From positions 1 to 64,000 of the forward strand of contig CANMQH010000007.1 in NCBI GenBank assembly GCA_947499935.1: a stretch of DNA of 64,000 bases, read 5' to 3'. Numbering within the stretch: the stretch's first letter is position 1; each line of letters begins with the position of its first letter. This stretch comes from an uncultured Algibacter sp. GTDB lineage: Bacteria; Bacteroidota; Bacteroidia; Flavobacteriales; Flavobacteriaceae. The notes under the pieces were generated by a model. The model was given only the letters and a program-made list of their open reading frames with translations. It was not told the origin of the DNA and did not search any database. Of the stretch, positions 7,576-16,121 are shown one piece after another. Position numbers and translations under genes: made by a program.

Positions 7576-9718
7576 TTTGGAAGAAGAAAACAAAACGATT
7601 AAAAGAATAAACGAATTAATCAGGAAAGATAAAGATATAGTTGTATCGGAGAAGATTGAAAAAAAAGGAAATTATTTTTCAGGGAAGATAGAAGTGAATT
7701 ATTTAAATGAAACACTCTTTTTTGATTTGCTTATTCCACATCATTATCCTTTAACTCATCCTAATTCAGATAACATTTCTATAATTTTTAGAAATGAGGA
7801 ATATATTGGTTTAAACCATATTAATTTAGATGGTTCAGTTTGTTTTCATCCTGATAAAGATGATGATTTTGATAGAAAATTATTTTATGAACTTAAATGT
7901 CTTAAGCAATGGATTAGAGAATATTACATCTTTAAAAAGGAGGATGATAATTATGCCTATTTAATACATACTATAGAAAGTGGTAGGATTGATAAACTAT
8001 ATTTCACAAATACTCATAACAATTTCAAAAAAGACACTTTTGGAATATTCAACTATTCTATTTTTTCTGACGAAAAATATGGTGATTCAAAATTACCAAT
8101 CAAAAAGTTGTTTAGGTTGGGATTTGACAATGATAAAACTGATAACTGGTCAAAAACTTTTACTGAAGAATTAAAAAATAAGATTTGTAAAAAAGGATTA
8201 TATTATTTTATCGAAGAAGAGCCAATAAGGAAAAATCTGCAAGGTAGAAAAGGTATTGAGAACTGGAATGAATTTAAAGAATTTCTTTCTAACGAATTCA
8301 TTGAGTATTTATATAAAGTATTAAAAGGACAATTAGGGAAAGGGTTTTATAATGAAGATTACTTATTCTTAATAATTGGATATAAAATTCCTAATGATGA
8401 TACGTATGAAGAGCATTGGGATTTAATTAGAATATCTAAAAGAAACATACCTATTGATTATCAAAGAATTCCTAAACAAGAACAAGGTAGTTCTAAAAAG
8501 AGGTTTAAACATACACTAAAAAGAAACAAAATCAATTGGAGAACTACAGAAAACATTGATTATAAAAGGTTTTTTGGAAGAGGAAAGTTAGATGATAAAA
8601 TCACTAATTCAAGCATTTTAATTATTGGTTGTGGTGCTCTAGGAAGTTCTTTAGCAGAAACTTTAGTTCGAGGAGGAGCAAGAAATATAATTCTTGAAGA
8701 TTTTGATACTATTAAAGGAGGGAATTTATGTCGTGCCAATTATGATTTAAATGATATGGTGTTTCCAAAGACTGTAAGTTTAACTAAAAGACTTAAATCC
8801 ATATCTCCTTTTGTTAACTTAATTTCTATTAGCTCTAAGTTAAATAATTTTGATTTAGATGAGACAAAGACTGTTTTTAATGAGAATATTGATATAATTT
8901 TTGATTGTTCTACAGATACCGAAGTTACTTATATAATTGATAAACTTAATTTTACAGGTAAAACCTTTAGTTTGGCAATAACAAATAATGCTAAATCATT
9001 TGTCTCAATAACAGGAGATAATTTAACAAAACAAGCTAAAACTATTTTTGATTTTGTAGAAAATGAACCTCCATCATATTTTGAAGGTACTGGATGTGGA
9101 TATCCTACTTTTGAAGCAAATTTCAATGACATAAGTACTTTGTTAAATATAGGTTTAAAAGTCATAAATGATAACTATTCTAAAGGTAAAATCAATGAGT
9201 CTTTTATTATTCGACCAGATTTTGAAGATGAATTAGTTATAGATATTGAAGAGTATGAATATTACAATCGTTATGATATAGATAGTTCAATACATATATC
9301 AAAAAGTGTTTTAAAAACAATAGAAGAGGAAACTACTTTTCACTACCCAAATGAGTTTGGTGGAGTTTTTATAGGCTATAAGTCAGATGAAAATTTTATT
9401 ATAACTAACATTTTAATACCTGACGAATACAAAAATGGAAAAACCATTTTTGTTAGAGAGCCTGGAACATTAAATGAAAGATTAAGTGAAATACATAATA
9501 AAACAAATTGTAAAATTCAATATTTAGGAGAATGGCATTCTCATCCTGATGGCCCTACAAATCCAAGTAGTACAGATATAAATGCAATGAAAGAAATTGC
9601 AAAGGATAAAAACATAAATATTGATAAACCATTATTAATGATTGTAGAAGTTGGCAAAGTATCTTTTGATAAAGATTTATATGTATACGATGATAAAAAG
9701 TTAAAAAAGTATGAGTGA
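7568..9718 (+). CDS. E2-E1-JAB fusion (Cap2 fused to Cap3-like peptidase)
   Basis: This 716-residue protein has three ubiquitin-system modules. Residues 1-135 are an E2-like domain with the presumed catalytic Cys in LDGSVCFHP (about 93). Residues 335-560 are a ThiF/E1 adenylation domain with ILIIGCGALGSS and an active-site Cys in GTGCGYPTFEA (about 509). Residues 575-716 are a JAB/MPN metalloprotease with the JAMM motif EWHSHPDGPTNPSSTD (about 655-670). In most type II CBASS the JAB protease (Cap3) is a separate gene. Here conjugase and deconjugase are one chain. The start is TTG 7568, since no ATG occurs nearby. The gene overlaps both neighbours by 8 nt. It should attach and release the CD-NTase C-terminus. 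Confidence 0.9.
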   Translation: MDNLEEENKTIKRINELIRKDKDIVVSEKIEKKGNYFSGKIEVNYLNETLFFDLLIPHHYPLTHPNSDNISIIFRNEEYIGLNHINLDGSVCFHPDKDDDFDRKLFYELKCLKQWIREYYIFKKEDDNYAYLIHTIESGRIDKLYFTNTHNNFKKDTFGIFNYSIFSDEKYGDSKLPIKKLFRLGFDNDKTDNWSKTFTEELKNKICKKGLYYFIEEEPIRKNLQGRKGIENWNEFKEFLSNEFIEYLYKVLKGQLGKGFYNEDYLFLIIGYKIPNDDTYEEHWDLIRISKRNIPIDYQRIPKQEQGSSKKRFKHTLKRNKINWRTTENIDYKRFFGRGKLDDKITNSSILIIGCGALGSSLAETLVRGGARNIILEDFDTIKGGNLCRANYDLNDMVFPKTVSLTKRLKSISPFVNLISISSKLNNFDLDETKTVFNENIDIIFDCSTDTEVTYIIDKLNFTGKTFSLAITNNAKSFVSITGDNLTKQAKTIFDFVENEPPSYFEGTGCGYPTFEANFNDISTLLNIGLKVINDNYSKGKINESFIIRPDFEDELVIDIEEYEYYNRYDIDSSIHISKSVLKTIEEETTFHYPNEFGGVFIGYKSDENFIITNILIPDEYKNGKTIFVREPGTLNERLSEIHNKTNCKIQYLGEWHSHPDGPTNPSSTDINAMKEIAKDKNINIDKPLLMIVEVGKVSFDKDLYVYDDKKLKKYE

Positions 9719-10544
9719 TAAAATTAATTTAAGAAAATTATTTGGTGGCTTACAGGCACAAATGATAGCTCAATTAAATACTAATAGAGAGTTCATAGAA
9801 CATCCGGGTTCTAAAGGAGATTCCTTAGAAAACACTTGGATTGAATGGTTAAGAACATACTTGCCTAATAGATATTGTGTTGATAAAGCTATTGTTATAG
9901 ATTCAAAAGGGCAATTGAGTCATCAAATTGATTTAGTAATATATGACCAAACATATACGCCTTTCGTTTTTAAACAAAATGGTATTTTTTATATCCCTGC
10001 TGAGGGAGTTTATGCGGTTTTTGAAGTGAAACCAGACCTTGATAAGGGTAATATAATTTATGCAGGAGATAAAATAGAAAGTGTTAGGAAATTATTCAGA
10101 ACAACTACTAAGATAATTGATAGAGGTAAACCCTATAATCCTAGAGCATTAACCAAAATATTAGGTGGGATTCTAACAATAGAAACTCTAATAAAAGACC
10201 CTACGATAGAAACACATTTAAAGAGCTTGAAAGGACTTAAATCTATTGACATTGGATGCGCTGTAAAAAATAAAAGTTTTTACGTTAATTACATAAAAGA
10301 TGATAGCATTTTTAATTTTGACAGAGATGCAAATTTAACTTTCGAAGAGCATAATGATTTAGTCTTAGAATTTTATAATAAACGAAAGGTAAAAAACATT
10401 GAGTTTAGTAAGAAAAATAACTCGCTAGTTACATTCTTTTTGCAGTTAACTAGGTATTTACAGCAGAGTATTGGTACTGTTGCAGCAATAGATTTATCAG
10501 AGTATGCGAAAGCTATAAACTTTGAAATAGATGAGGAAATATAA
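9711..10544 (+). CDS. Predicted PD-(D/E)XK nuclease effector (DUF6602-like)
   Basis: The 277-residue protein contains HPGSKGDSLENTWIEWLRTY followed by HQIDLVIYD and YAVFEVK, an arrangement of E, D and ExK that fits a restriction-endonuclease-like fold. I recall the same pattern from DUF6602 proteins. Its position directly after the E2-E1-JAB gene, with an 8-nt overlap, is where CBASS effectors usually lie, so I infer that it degrades nucleic acid when bound to the cyclic nucleotide. No SAVED or other known ligand sensor is visible, and the second half (150-277) is mostly helical and could be the sensor. Confidence 0.65.
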   Translation: MSDKINLRKLFGGLQAQMIAQLNTNREFIEHPGSKGDSLENTWIEWLRTYLPNRYCVDKAIVIDSKGQLSHQIDLVIYDQTYTPFVFKQNGIFYIPAEGVYAVFEVKPDLDKGNIIYAGDKIESVRKLFRTTTKIIDRGKPYNPRALTKILGGILTIETLIKDPTIETHLKSLKGLKSIDIGCAVKNKSFYVNYIKDDSIFNFDRDANLTFEEHNDLVLEFYNKRKVKNIEFSKKNNSLVTFFLQLTRYLQQSIGTVAAIDLSEYAKAINFEIDEEI

Positions 10545-10564
10545 TAATAGCAATTAATTTTTAG

Positions 10565-10972
10565 ATGAGTATTTTAAAGTTTATAAATTCAGAACTAGAA
10601 AGTTTTGAATTAGAATTAACTCCAAAACAAAATGGGAGGGAAGGAGTTGATTTTATAATTGGAACTAACGAAATATATCTACAATCCATTGATTTAGATA
10701 CCACACAACGCAGTATTAAAATAACAAAGCAAGAATTAGGAGAACTAAAAAATAACTTGTTTATCGCTTTAGTTTTAATAATAGATAAAGAACCAAAAGT
10801 TGTTTATTTAATTCCATCAAAACATTTATTACAGTCTGTTAGCAATATTTTTATAGAAAACGAAGTCTGTCTAATGCCGAGCTTATCCAATTGGGAGATT
10901 AAAGTATCTACTAACGCAATTCCAAAACTTGTGGAATATAATATCAGTAATTTCATTAAAAATAATCAATGA
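10565..10972 (+). CDS. Small nuclease-fold-like protein of the defence operon
   Basis: This 135-residue protein is not firmly recognised. It contains GVDFIIGTNEIYLQSIDLD, reminiscent of the D...ExK strand pair of PD-(D/E)XK folds, but the final Lys is replaced (LQSI), so catalysis would be lost or altered. It then has ALVLIIDKEPKVVYLIPSK and LSNWEIKVSTNAI, a pattern I associate with small uncharacterised Bacteroidota proteins. It follows the nuclease gene after 20 nt and overlaps the next gene by 4 nt (ATGA), so it is translationally coupled to it. Confidence 0.5.
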   Translation: MSILKFINSELESFELELTPKQNGREGVDFIIGTNEIYLQSIDLDTTQRSIKITKQELGELKNNLFIALVLIIDKEPKVVYLIPSKHLLQSVSNIFIENEVCLMPSLSNWEIKVSTNAIPKLVEYNISNFIKNNQ

Positions 10973-11571
10973 TAGATATAGCTAATGAAATTACTAAAAT
11001 AGACGATGTCTTTGAACCTATAATAAATGATATAGTAAGTAAAAGACTAATTGTTTATTCGGAGTCATTTAACATTAAAGATTTACCAAACCATAATGAC
11101 TTTGAAGTTCATCCAAATACATTACCAGAATTTGATTATCTATTTAGACCATTAGATAAAAAAAATAGTGATTGTCTTTATTGGTTTGAATTAGAATCTA
11201 ATGAAAAGGCTGTAAAATTGAATAACCTTTTGAATGAATATAGACAGTCGAATATAAAAGAGGACGCTGATTATAGAAATATTCCAGCAACAAATAAAAA
11301 TGAAACGAGTAACGTTTTATATGTTGGTATTAGAAGAGGAAGTAAGAGTAAAAAACCTAGATTAACAAATATTGTTGGTAGAATTAACCAGCATTTAGGC
11401 TATTATGAAAATAAAAACACCCAAGGATTACAACTAATTCACTTTGCTAAAAATTGTGATTTTAAGTTAACCCTTAATGTTGTAGAAATAATTAGTACAA
11501 ATAGTATCTATTTGAATATCATTGAAAAAAAGGTAGCTGATATATTGAAACCTCTTTGTGGAAGACATTAA
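10969..11571 (+). CDS. Putative GIY-YIG-type nuclease
   Basis: In the C-terminal 100 residues of this 200-residue protein, VLYVGIRRG, the Arg in NIVGRINQHLG and the Glu in YLNIIEKKVADILKPL occur in the order and spacing of GIY-YIG nucleases (GIY/YVG strand, catalytic Arg, metal-binding Glu). The final element reads LKPLCGRH in place of the usual P-x-N. The N-terminal 100 residues are unrecognised. It is the last gene of the operon and overlaps the preceding small gene by 4 nt, suggesting the two proteins work together, possibly as a second nuclease arm of the defence system. Confidence 0.6.
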   Translation: MIDIANEITKIDDVFEPIINDIVSKRLIVYSESFNIKDLPNHNDFEVHPNTLPEFDYLFRPLDKKNSDCLYWFELESNEKAVKLNNLLNEYRQSNIKEDADYRNIPATNKNETSNVLYVGIRRGSKSKKPRLTNIVGRINQHLGYYENKNTQGLQLIHFAKNCDFKLTLNVVEIISTNSIYLNIIEKKVADILKPLCGRH

Positions 11572-12181
11572 ATGTTTATAGTATTATGTAAAATAGAAGT
11601 AGTGCATTTTTACCCAGATGGAGCGTTGGCAAAATGGCCTCAGAAAACTTTGGTTAAAACAATAGGCGAATGAGCGTACATATTTTAGAGGTCTAGCAAT
11701 ACATATTCTTAACAATAACAAGGTTTAAGGCTAGCTCAAAGCAATCATAATCAGTTCCAATGTTTTCTAAAATATAGCGATTGAGCCGTGATTGTTTCCA
11801 AAGTTTTGTGCAGCCTTGATTTTTTTGTTTCTTTTTTTATCAAAAAAAAAAGATAATAATAAACGATTGATGGTTACGATTTTAAATTCTAGTTCTAAAT
11901 GTTGTTAAACAGCTCAAATCAAAAAAGGTTGAATAATAGCACAATTAGAGCAAGTGTATAGAAATTTATTTTTCTTAAATTTTATACTCTTGCGGAACGC
12001 TTTACGAGAATGCCGTAGAAAAAAATATTGCAGGATTATTATCGAATACGCGATTTTTAAACAAATCTAAAAGTTTCGCTTTTTTTTGGCGCTGGCAATG
12101 CGGTTGGAAATTGTGTTTTAAAAAATTAATGCGATAGCATAATTATTTTAAAAAAGCTATCGAGCGCATTGGCGTGCGGCA
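11572..12181 (+). other. Gene-free, apparently decayed stretch
   Basis: No ORF of convincing length is present on either strand. Starting at 11583 the sequence ATTATGTAAAATAGAA repeats the one at 12390. The stretch between about 11930 and 12120 contains fragments with coding-like composition broken by stops, perhaps remains of an older cassette. It ends in ATCGAGCGCATTGGCG, related to ATCGAGCGTTTGGCAG at 4551, just before boundary C. Confidence 0.4.
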
Positions 12182-12400
12182 ATTTTACATAACGGCTAAT
12201 TATAGCTACAAACAGCAGAATGTTTCTTATTTAGTACTAAACCCAAAAGCCGAGTGTTTAATGACCCAAGTACTACAGTTTATTGTGTGTACAAGACTTC
12301 CTGGGATATTTTACATAATATAGAATTATAGCTTACAAACTATATTTCAAGGTCAAAACTGAATATGATATATTTGTACTATAATTTACATTATGTAAAA
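12182..12400 (+). repeat. attC-like boundary sequence C
   Basis: The left arm ATTTTACATAACGGCTAATTATAGCTACA matches boundary A at 28 of 29 positions. The right end ATTTGTACTATAATTTACATTATGTAA resembles the right end of boundary B (ATTTGTACTATAATGTT...GTTATGTAA). TTTTACATAAT at 12309-12319 is the exact complement of ATTATGTAAAA at 12390-12400. It has the same orientation as A and B and closes the island. Confidence 0.45.
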
Positions 12401-12469
12401 TAGAATGTTTTAATAAACATATTACTTGATTTTTTATTCAAAATATATAACTAAAATAAAAATTCATTT

Positions 12470-12477
12470 TATCTTTA
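12470..12477 (+). promoter_or_regulatory. Probable -7 promoter element
   Basis: TATCTTTA, one base from TAnnTTTG, lies 16 nt before the first ATG of the glycosyltransferase operon and has no gene between it and boundary C. Confidence 0.4.
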
Positions 12478-12493
12478 GCTCACAACTATATTA

Positions 12494-13675
12494 ATGAACC
12501 AAAAGCCAGAATACACATATATAGCCTTTGATGTGTTTCCGTCACAAAAAGGTGCTGCTACACATATAAATCATTGTCTTAAAGCGTTACAAAATACATT
12601 TAAAATAGGATTACTTATTTGTTTAGGAAACGATGAGATGCCAACGTTTCAATATGATAAAGACCGGCAATTGTATGTGTATCGTTGGAAAGAAAAAGTT
12701 GTTAATTTTTTAGAACGTACCCAAAAATTCCAAAACGCAGTTTCTCAGGTGCTTAATCTTCCGCTTTGCAAAAATATTAAACTAGCTCATTTTAGAGATA
12801 TTTGGGGAGGTTTTCCTGTGCTTGAACACACCTCTAATTATAAAACTGTTTTTGAGGTTAATGCATTTCAGCATATAGAATTACCAAATCGTTATCCTAA
12901 TATCAGTACTTCGGTTTTAGAAAAAATACAAACCTTAGAACGTTATTGTATTACACATTGTAATGAAATAATAACACCTTCTAAAGTAACGGAACTATTT
13001 ATAAAACAATATATTAACAATAAAAATAAAGTAATACATGTTATACCAAATGGTGTTACCATATACAAAGCAAAACGCTTACCTAAAAAAATAAGTAGCC
13101 ACTACTCGCCTTACGTTTTATATTTTGGAGCGATGCAAAAATGGCAAGGCATTAAAATAGTATTTAAAGCTTTTAAAGAACTAGCAGATTTAGATTTAAG
13201 ATTAAGAATCTGTACTTCAATTCCAGAAAAAAGAACAGAAATCTATAAAGCGCTTGCTATAAGCATTGGTATTGCAAACCATATAGATTGGTTTTATGAG
13301 CAAGATAAACCAACATTGGCGGGTCATATTAAAACGGCAGAATTTACTGTGGCACCACTCACCTCTTGCGATCGCAATATTGTACAAGGTTGCAACCCGT
13401 TAAAAATATTAGAATCTATGGCTTATGGTGTTCCAGTTGTTGCTAGTAACATTGCTGTAGTTAGAGAATTAATTGATAACGATACAACAGGTTTTTTAGT
13501 AGCGCCAGATAGACCAGAACTTCTTGGTAGAAAAATGAGAACATTACTGGAGCAAGCTGAAACTTTAAAACGTGTTGGTTTAAACGGAAAAGATAAAATT
13601 GAAAAAAACTATCTTTGGTTGTACCAAGAAACCAAAATGAAAACCATATACCAAAACCTTGTAAATAATGATTAA
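12494..13675 (+). CDS. GT4-family glycosyltransferase
   Basis: This 393-residue GT-B enzyme has no signal peptide or membrane segment. The N-terminal domain opens with YIAFDVFPSQKGAATHIN, an acceptor-loop pattern. The C-terminal domain starts at YVLYFGAMQKWQG and contains NPLKILESMAYGVPVVAS, the E-x7-E-like nucleotide-sugar site of group 1 (GT4) transferases, and GFLVAPDRPELL. It is the first gene of a six-gene operon and overlaps the next by 8 nt. The sugar and acceptor are unknown. The presence of two more glycosyltransferases points to synthesis of a glycan or glycolipid on the cytoplasmic side of the inner membrane. Confidence 0.85.
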   Translation: MNQKPEYTYIAFDVFPSQKGAATHINHCLKALQNTFKIGLLICLGNDEMPTFQYDKDRQLYVYRWKEKVVNFLERTQKFQNAVSQVLNLPLCKNIKLAHFRDIWGGFPVLEHTSNYKTVFEVNAFQHIELPNRYPNISTSVLEKIQTLERYCITHCNEIITPSKVTELFIKQYINNKNKVIHVIPNGVTIYKAKRLPKKISSHYSPYVLYFGAMQKWQGIKIVFKAFKELADLDLRLRICTSIPEKRTEIYKALAISIGIANHIDWFYEQDKPTLAGHIKTAEFTVAPLTSCDRNIVQGCNPLKILESMAYGVPVVASNIAVVRELIDNDTTGFLVAPDRPELLGRKMRTLLEQAETLKRVGLNGKDKIEKNYLWLYQETKMKTIYQNLVNND

Positions 13676-14567
13676 AAAAGCCCTTTTAATGGATGCTAAG
13701 CAATTTGCTAAGAAAAAGCAAATTAGAGCAAAAAGGCCTTCAGAATATTGGCTGTTATTTATAAAACGTAACGTGTTTACTTATAAAGAACCATGGTTTC
13801 GGCTATACTATTTAGTGTTTTTAATACCTGTTTTAGCTATCGTCTTTATTTTAGTAATGAATATTAATAATGATGCTATTTTACCTATTGCTTTTATAAG
13901 TTCTGTAGTTTCGTTTTTCATATTTGCCTTTATAAAAGTTACTGCAAAAAAACCTCTAGTGCCTTTAAATGTTTTTCAAGCGCTAGCTAATTTTATTATC
14001 TCTATTAAAGGAGATGTTCATAAAAATTTAATTGGTTTAAGTATTAATTCTGGAGCTCTTGAAGATGATGTTAATACCTTAGACACTAATAAAATAGGTT
14101 TAAAAAGCGTAAGCGGTGTAAAATATGAAGCTTACCAAATAGAACGTTTTAAAGCCAATTTCACTTTAAAAGATGGTAGTGTTTGTTTAGTATCTATGCA
14201 TCAAATCGTAGTAAGAGTATCGACTACAAAACGAAGAAGTAGCGGTAAAGTAAAAACTAAAATGAAACGTAAACATAAGTTTTTTTATCAGTTAGCATTA
14301 AAAATAAAAACTTCAGATTACAAGATTATCCAGCCCAAAGACCTTCTCGCTTTAAATGAAAATTATGTGTCTTATGATATTACTACTAAAGATGATGGTG
14401 CTTTTTGTTGGGTAAAAATAAAGTCGAAAAAGAAACTTTTAAAGGTCGAAACACTATTGAATCCTGCAATAAAACATAGAGACTCCATATTTACTGATAT
14501 GATGGAACTTTTAATAGAATATAAAGTGATGGAACCTCGTGCATCTACCAAATCAATTAAATACTAA
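13668..14567 (+). CDS. Uncharacterised membrane protein with two transmembrane helices
   Basis: The 299-residue protein has a basic N-terminus, then two hydrophobic segments (about 45-65, YLVFLIPVLAIVFILVM; and 72-92, PIAFISSVVSFFIFAFI), then a soluble domain of about 200 residues. The soluble domain is beta-rich and basic, including RVSTTKRRSSGKVKTKMKRK. No family was recognised. Its overlap with the first glycosyltransferase gene and 6-nt spacing to the next gene show it is part of the operon. It may anchor the pathway enzymes at the membrane. Confidence 0.7.
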   Translation: MIKKALLMDAKQFAKKKQIRAKRPSEYWLLFIKRNVFTYKEPWFRLYYLVFLIPVLAIVFILVMNINNDAILPIAFISSVVSFFIFAFIKVTAKKPLVPLNVFQALANFIISIKGDVHKNLIGLSINSGALEDDVNTLDTNKIGLKSVSGVKYEAYQIERFKANFTLKDGSVCLVSMHQIVVRVSTTKRRSSGKVKTKMKRKHKFFYQLALKIKTSDYKIIQPKDLLALNENYVSYDITTKDDGAFCWVKIKSKKKLLKVETLLNPAIKHRDSIFTDMMELLIEYKVMEPRASTKSIKY

Positions 14568-14573
14568 AGCAGC

Positions 14574-14981
14574 ATGAATTGTCAACAAAAATCTGGTGTG
14601 TTTTTAAATATCCATTGTTCTAATACTAAAAAAAATAAGTGCTCCAACTGTAAAAAGGACGTTTGCGAAACACATTCGCATACATTAGAATCTAAACTTT
14701 ATTGTGAAGATTGTTATTGGGAACGTTTTTTATATAGCATTGAAACTACAGAATATTATGATAATGATACTTTTATAGATAATACTGCTAACACTACTAG
14801 TAATGCATCTAGTTCAAGTAGTAATACCGATAATGGGTTTAGTGGAGGATTTGGTGGAGGAAGTTTTGGAGGTGGAGGAGCAAGTACTGAGTGGACTGAA
14901 GGCGATATGGAAAGTTTAAATGAAAATAATACTGCAGTAGGATTTCTAACTGATACAGACGATACTTTTTTTTATAGCTAA
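14574..14981 (+). CDS. Small zinc-ribbon protein with Ser/Gly-rich tail
   Basis: The first 60 residues contain CSNTKKNKCSNCKKDVCETH and, after a spacer, YCEDCYWERF. Eight or so Cys/His residues in paired CxxC form suit a treble-clef or B-box/LIM-like zinc fold. A Ser/Asn-rich linker and a Gly-rich run (GGFGGGSFGGGG) follow, then an acidic tail. The function is unknown, and it is not obviously DNA-binding. The gene is tightly spaced in the operon (6 nt before, 9 nt after). Confidence 0.65.
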   Translation: MNCQQKSGVFLNIHCSNTKKNKCSNCKKDVCETHSHTLESKLYCEDCYWERFLYSIETTEYYDNDTFIDNTANTTSNASSSSSNTDNGFSGGFGGGSFGGGGASTEWTEGDMESLNENNTAVGFLTDTDDTFFYS

Positions 14982-14990
14982 AATTTACAA

Positions 14991-16121
14991 ATGAGAATTA
15001 TTTGGTTTACCGAAAATTATCCCCCAAATAAAGGAGGTATGTCTAGAAGTTGTGATCGTATTGTTGCAAATTTAAGACAGCATTATACTGTAGATGTTTT
15101 TCATTTTACAAATAAGTTTCCAGCATTCAAAACAGAAAGTCATGATAATGGGTCTTATACTTCTGTTCCCGTTTTCGAAGATAGTTCGCACACACTAAAC
15201 ATGTTATGGGCTTTTATTAAAGCGCATCCATCTATAAAAGAAAGTGCTGCTTTTACAGCGTTTGGTAGTCATTTGTGTTTAAAAGGAATTACACTTATGG
15301 CAAATTGGTTACAAAAACCAGTGCTAATTTGTTTTAGAGGAAACGATTTTGATAACGCTATTTTCTCGCAAAAAAAGCAAGACTTATTATATACCATTTC
15401 TAATGCAAATGCAATTGCTTGTGTAACTTCTGAAAAGCAGGAACGTATACAACTTATGAAACTTAATGATCAGGTTTATTTTACACCAAATAGTATCGAT
15501 TTTAAACAATGGGAAATTTTAAAGGCAGATCGTGTTTTAGCTAATAGTTTAAAAGCACAATTACAATTAGCAGAAACGACTAAAGTTATAGGATTAATAG
15601 GCTTTTTAAAACAGAAAAAAGGCATTGATTTCTTTATTAAAACGCTTAAAAAATCTCAACTATTAAAAACGGTTCATTTACATATTGTTGGTGAAATAGA
15701 ACCACATATTGAACATGAATTAATACAGTTTAAAATTCCGTATTCAAAAACATTACCAACATCAAAAACCGAACTTATATCCAATTATTTGGTTTGTGAT
15801 GCTGTTGCAATACCTTCTATTTATGATGGTATGCCTAATGTTATTTTTGAAGCTGCTGCTTTAGAAATTCCTATTATTGCTTCCAATGCTGGTGGTATTC
15901 CAGATATATTAGATCATAATAACGCCTTTTTGTTTAATGCTTTATCTGAAATCACATTACTTAAAGCGTTAGCTAATTTTGATAAAGCAAGTAAAGAAGA
16001 GCTTACTACAAAGTGCAACAACTTAAAACAAACCATTAAGTTATCATTTACAACAACACAAGAGACTAAAAATTATATCGATATATTTAATAAAATAACG
16101 GCAACCCATTATGAAATTTAA
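14991..16121 (+). CDS. Group 1 (GT4) glycosyltransferase
   Basis: This 376-residue GT-B protein begins MRIIWFTENYPPNKGGMSRS, the Gly-rich acceptor loop of GT4 enzymes. The C-terminal Rossmann domain has KVIGLIGFLKQKKGIDFFIK, the active-site region IPSIYDGMPNVIFEAAALE (E-x7-E) and IIASNAGGIPDIL. It is soluble and probably acts at the cytoplasmic face of the inner membrane. It overlaps the following lipoprotein gene by 11 nt. It is only distantly similar to the first glycosyltransferase in the operon. Confidence 0.87.
   Translation: MRIIWFTENYPPNKGGMSRSCDRIVANLRQHYTVDVFHFTNKFPAFKTESHDNGSYTSVPVFEDSSHTLNMLWAFIKAHPSIKESAAFTAFGSHLCLKGITLMANWLQKPVLICFRGNDFDNAIFSQKKQDLLYTISNANAIACVTSEKQERIQLMKLNDQVYFTPNSIDFKQWEILKADRVLANSLKAQLQLAETTKVIGLIGFLKQKKGIDFFIKTLKKSQLLKTVHLHIVGEIEPHIEHELIQFKIPYSKTLPTSKTELISNYLVCDAVAIPSIYDGMPNVIFEAAALEIPIIASNAGGIPDILDHNNAFLFNALSEITLLKALANFDKASKEELTTKCNNLKQTIKLSFTTTQETKNYIDIFNKITATHYEI

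Noticed and set aside
4571-12400. Complete integron
   Set aside because: No integrase gene is found, and the core ACATAAC is not canonical, so only attC-like is claimed.
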